This document shows, piece after piece, positions 5,864 through 7,390 of a stretch of 7,390 nucleotides of DNA; within the stretch, counting starts at the first letter, position 1, and each line of letters begins with the position of its first letter. The DNA lies in assembly GCA_040376705.1 (NCBI GenBank), contig JBEIQE010000027.1, positions 1 through 7,390 of the forward strand. The letters run 5' to 3'. This DNA is from JBEIQE01 sp040376705. GTDB taxonomy: Bacteria > Pseudomonadota > Alphaproteobacteria > UBA2400. The notes under the pieces are model-generated. The model was not told the DNA's origin. It did no database searches and worked only from the letters and a program-made list of their open reading frames with translations. Both the position numbers and the translations under genes were made by a program.

Positions 5864-5896
5864 GAGCCCAAGGCTCAACTACACGGGAGACTGTAG
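5864..5896 (+). promoter_or_regulatory. Two small tandem hairpins in the leader of the membrane-protein gene
   Basis: GAGCC (5864-5868) pairs with GGCTC (5872-5876) around a CAA loop. CTACA (5879-5883) pairs with TGTAG (5892-5896) around the loop CGGGAGAC. The second loop displays GGGAG, the only purine-rich ribosome-binding candidate before ATG 5902. The hairpin could therefore present or limit the ribosome site. The stems are short and I recognise no known riboswitch class. Confidence 0.4.
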
Positions 5897-5901
5897 AAAC
5901 C

Positions 5902-6258
5902 ATGCGTGCTCTGGCCATTTTCTTTCTTATCATCGCCCTCGCCGCCCTTGGCTGGGACGCCAATAACATTCTGACCGGCTATGGCGTTGCCAGCCTCTCG
6001 GGTATTGCCCACATCTGGCAGTCGCTCGATAAAACCAGTTACGATGTGATCGAACAGATTGCACTTGGTAGTGCTGGTCATGGTGTTTGGACCTACTTTG
6101 CCCTGCCGGTTATGACCCTGCCCGCCTGTGCCCTGTTTGGTATTACCGGCCTGGTGATGCTGCGCGGCCAGAACCATGAGATCAAGGTGCGCGCCCCCAG
6201 TGAACGCGAACTTGAACTGGTGCGCCAAGGCATGGACCCACGCCGTAGCCGCCGCTGA
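5902..6258 (+). CDS. Small membrane protein of unknown function
   Basis: This gene encodes a 118-residue protein with an N-terminal hydrophobic segment (residues 3-18, ALAIFFLIIALAALGW) and a second one (about 62-87, VWTYFALPVM to GLVML). It has a polar loop between them and a basic C-terminal tail ending PRRSRR. It is predicted to be a two-pass inner-membrane protein; the first segment could instead be a signal anchor. ATG 5902 is chosen over an in-frame ATG at 5824 because the extra 26 residues are polar and would precede a normal membrane-insertion start. GGGAG lies 11 bases upstream in a hairpin loop. The gene converges on the hydrolase gene with ten bases between the stops and no clear terminator. 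I do not recognise the family, and no catalytic motif is visible. Its base composition fits the host genes on its right rather than the integrative block. Confidence 0.8.
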   Translation: MRALAIFFLIIALAALGWDANNILTGYGVASLSGIAHIWQSLDKTSYDVIEQIALGSAGHGVWTYFALPVMTLPACALFGITGLVMLRGQNHEIKVRAPSERELELVRQGMDPRRSRR

Positions 6259-6268
6259 TTTTTAGTTA

Positions 6269-7051
6269 TTAAACCCGAGTAGCAAGCACACCGACAGTCC
6301 GGCCCAGCTCTTCGAGTTGGGCCGCGCTGCTGAGGCGGTGGTCGCCATCCTTGAACAGCTTCACCTCAACATCATCGCTGGTCAGCATGTTCTGGATTTT
6401 AAGCGCATGCTGCCATGGCACATCAGCATCGAGTGTACCCTGTAAAATCCGCACCGGGCCGTTAAACACAATCGGCTGATGCAGCACGCGCTGCGCCTTG
6501 CCATCGGCCAGCAGTTTTTTACTAAAACGGTTCGGCTCCGGAAAACTGGATGGCACGGTGAGATAACCAGTCTGCTCGACCTCCGCCTTCTGGGCTGCAG
6601 TCATGGCAGGTTCGATAAAGTCGCTCACAAAGTCGGGCGCGGGGGCGATACCGACCAGCGCCTTGATGCGTAGGGGCCGCTCCTGCGCTGCCCTGAGCAT
6701 AAGCCAGCCGCCAAGGGATGAGCCCACCAGCAGCAGGGGGCCGGTGGTAAGGGTATCGAGCACCTTAAGGGTATCGGCCAGCCAGTCGCTGATGGTGAAA
6801 TCGGTATACACCCCGCTACTCTGGCCATGGCCACGCAAATCAAAGCGCAAAAAGCCTAATCCCGTGATTTTGCAGTAATCGGCCAGATATTCGGCCTTGC
6901 TGCCCCCCATGTCCGAACGGAAGCCGTGGATGAAAACAACGGTGGGTAACTGCGCACTAGTAGCCGACTGTTGCCTGTAAGCTATAGTATTCACACCATC
7001 AGTTGCGCTAAGTTCCCGCACGGATTCAATTACTGCTTCAGGCATGACCAT
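6269..7051 (-). CDS. ABHD10-like alpha/beta hydrolase
   Basis: This complete 260-residue serine hydrolase resembles the ABHD10 group, whose mitochondrial members act as acyl-protein thioesterases or esterases. The oxyanion strand ends in FIHGFRSDMGG (40-50), and FDLRGHGQSSG follows (70-80). The nucleophile elbow LVGSSLGGWLMLRA places Ser112 in GSSLG. The acid is probably Asp208 in GTLDADVPW, and the base is His238 in DGDHRLS. The GSSLGGWLML and VPW segments are the specific ABHD10 resemblance. There is no signal peptide, so it is probably cytosolic with a small acyl or ester substrate; the true substrate is unknown. The frame is open to 7237, but ATG 7051 is favoured by a GGGGGAG five bases upstream. 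The 5' end overlaps the divergent glycosyltransferase gene by eight bases, so promoters for each would lie inside the other gene. Confidence 0.9.
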   Translation of the reverse strand: MVMPEAVIESVRELSATDGVNTIAYRQQSATSAQLPTVVFIHGFRSDMGGSKAEYLADYCKITGLGFLRFDLRGHGQSSGVYTDFTISDWLADTLKVLDTLTTGPLLLVGSSLGGWLMLRAAQERPLRIKALVGIAPAPDFVSDFIEPAMTAAQKAEVEQTGYLTVPSSFPEPNRFSKKLLADGKAQRVLHQPIVFNGPVRILQGTLDADVPWQHALKIQNMLTSDDVEVKLFKDGDHRLSSAAQLEELGRTVGVLATRV

Positions 7052-7390
7052 TACTTCTCCCCCTCCCTCCTCTACGGCCCATCCGGCTGTGCTGCAAGTC
7101 ATTCCTGCCCTCGAGACCGGCGGGGTGGAGCGCGGCTGCGTGGATATGGCTCTTTTTCTTAAAGCAGCGGGCGGCACGCCGGTGGTAGCCAGCGAAGGCG
7201 GACGGCTGGTACATGAGCTCGAGCGGGCGGGCATCAAGCATTACACCCTGCCCATGGCGAGCAAAAACCCGTTTACCATGCGCGCCAATATCAAGGCGCT
7301 GATGAATATTGTGCAGGAACACAGCATCGACATCATCCATGCGCGCTCGCGGGCACCAGCGTGGAGTGCATTTTTCGCTGCCAAGCGTAC
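7044..7390 (+). CDS. GT-B glycosyltransferase (family 4 type), 3' end beyond window
   Basis: The first 115 codons of a glycosyltransferase are present and the gene runs off the right edge. The N-terminal Rossmann half of a GT-B enzyme is visible: VLQVIPALETGGVERG (residues about 16-31) is the classic first strand and glycine-rich loop of Glyco_transf_4 domains. VVASEGGRLVHELERAG then follows, and IDIIHARSRAPAWSA near residue 100. The last motif is typical of alphaproteobacterial enzymes placed in lipopolysaccharide or surface-glycan synthesis. The catalytic C-terminal EX7E half is outside the window. ATG 7044 is the first start after the in-frame stop at 6978-6980. Only a weak AGG precedes it, so translation may be inefficient. 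It overlaps the divergent hydrolase start by eight bases. It is probably cytosolic or peripheral to the inner membrane, using a nucleotide sugar donor; donor and acceptor cannot be told. Confidence 0.88.
   Translation, partial: MTITSPPPSSTAHPAVLQVIPALETGGVERGCVDMALFLKAAGGTPVVASEGGRLVHELERAGIKHYTLPMASKNPFTMRANIKALMNIVQEHSIDIIHARSRAPAWSAFFAAKR

Noticed and set aside
5400..5900. A tRNA or tmRNA gene as the integration target next to the integrase
   Set aside because: No T-loop consensus (GGTTCRA), CCA end or cloverleaf could be found on either strand by eye.
6301..6323. Strong 10-bp stem with a TTC loop (GGCCCAGCTC / GAGTTGGGCC) as a terminator between convergent genes
   Set aside because: It lies inside the hydrolase codons for QLEELGR, has no T-run on either strand, and is best explained by codon choice.

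Overview
The window most likely comes from an alphaproteobacterium. The best clues are at the right edge: the start of a GT-B glycosyltransferase with a HARSRAPAWSA segment, and a complete ABHD10-like alpha/beta hydrolase, both of a type I associate with alphaproteobacterial chromosomes. No ribosomal RNA, tRNA or CRISPR array is visible.

From left to right there are three zones. (1) Positions 1-840, all minus strand, hold the scar of a conjugative or pilus region. It contains the 5' part of a type IV prepilin gene running off the window, a decayed C-terminal piece of a VirD4/TraG-type coupling protein that lacks its Walker A half, and an AT-rich stretch where the homology stops. (2) Positions 841-5390, all minus strand, hold a compact integrative module. 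Read in transcription order it is a P4-type tyrosine integrase, an unrecognised 179-residue protein, a 37-bp near-perfect palindrome, an AlpA-like helix-turn-helix protein, a zinc-finger/Toprim primase, a RepA-like AAA ATPase (predicted replicative helicase), and a small protein resembling DUF5681. The last four genes are packed with a 2-base gap, an 8-base overlap and a 4-base overlap, so they look like one translationally coupled replication operon. (3) Positions 5391-7390 are host-like. A 27-codon ORF resembling the extreme N-terminus of a GntR regulator stops just upstream of the integrase. It is followed by a non-coding stretch with inverted repeats, a small membrane protein (+), the hydrolase (-) and the glycosyltransferase start (+).

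My interpretation is that zone 2 is the integrase-proximal end of an integrative element able to make its own primase and helicase, like phage satellites or replicating integrative elements. No capsid, relaxase or defence gene is visible. The integrase would place it, AlpA could control excision or the replication operon, and the primase and ATPase would open and prime an origin, for which the palindrome is one candidate. The truncated GntR-like ORF suggests that the chromosomal attachment site lies within about 60 bases of the integrase start. The other end of the element is not identified and may lie left of the window. Functions are inferred by reading motifs; no database search was run.
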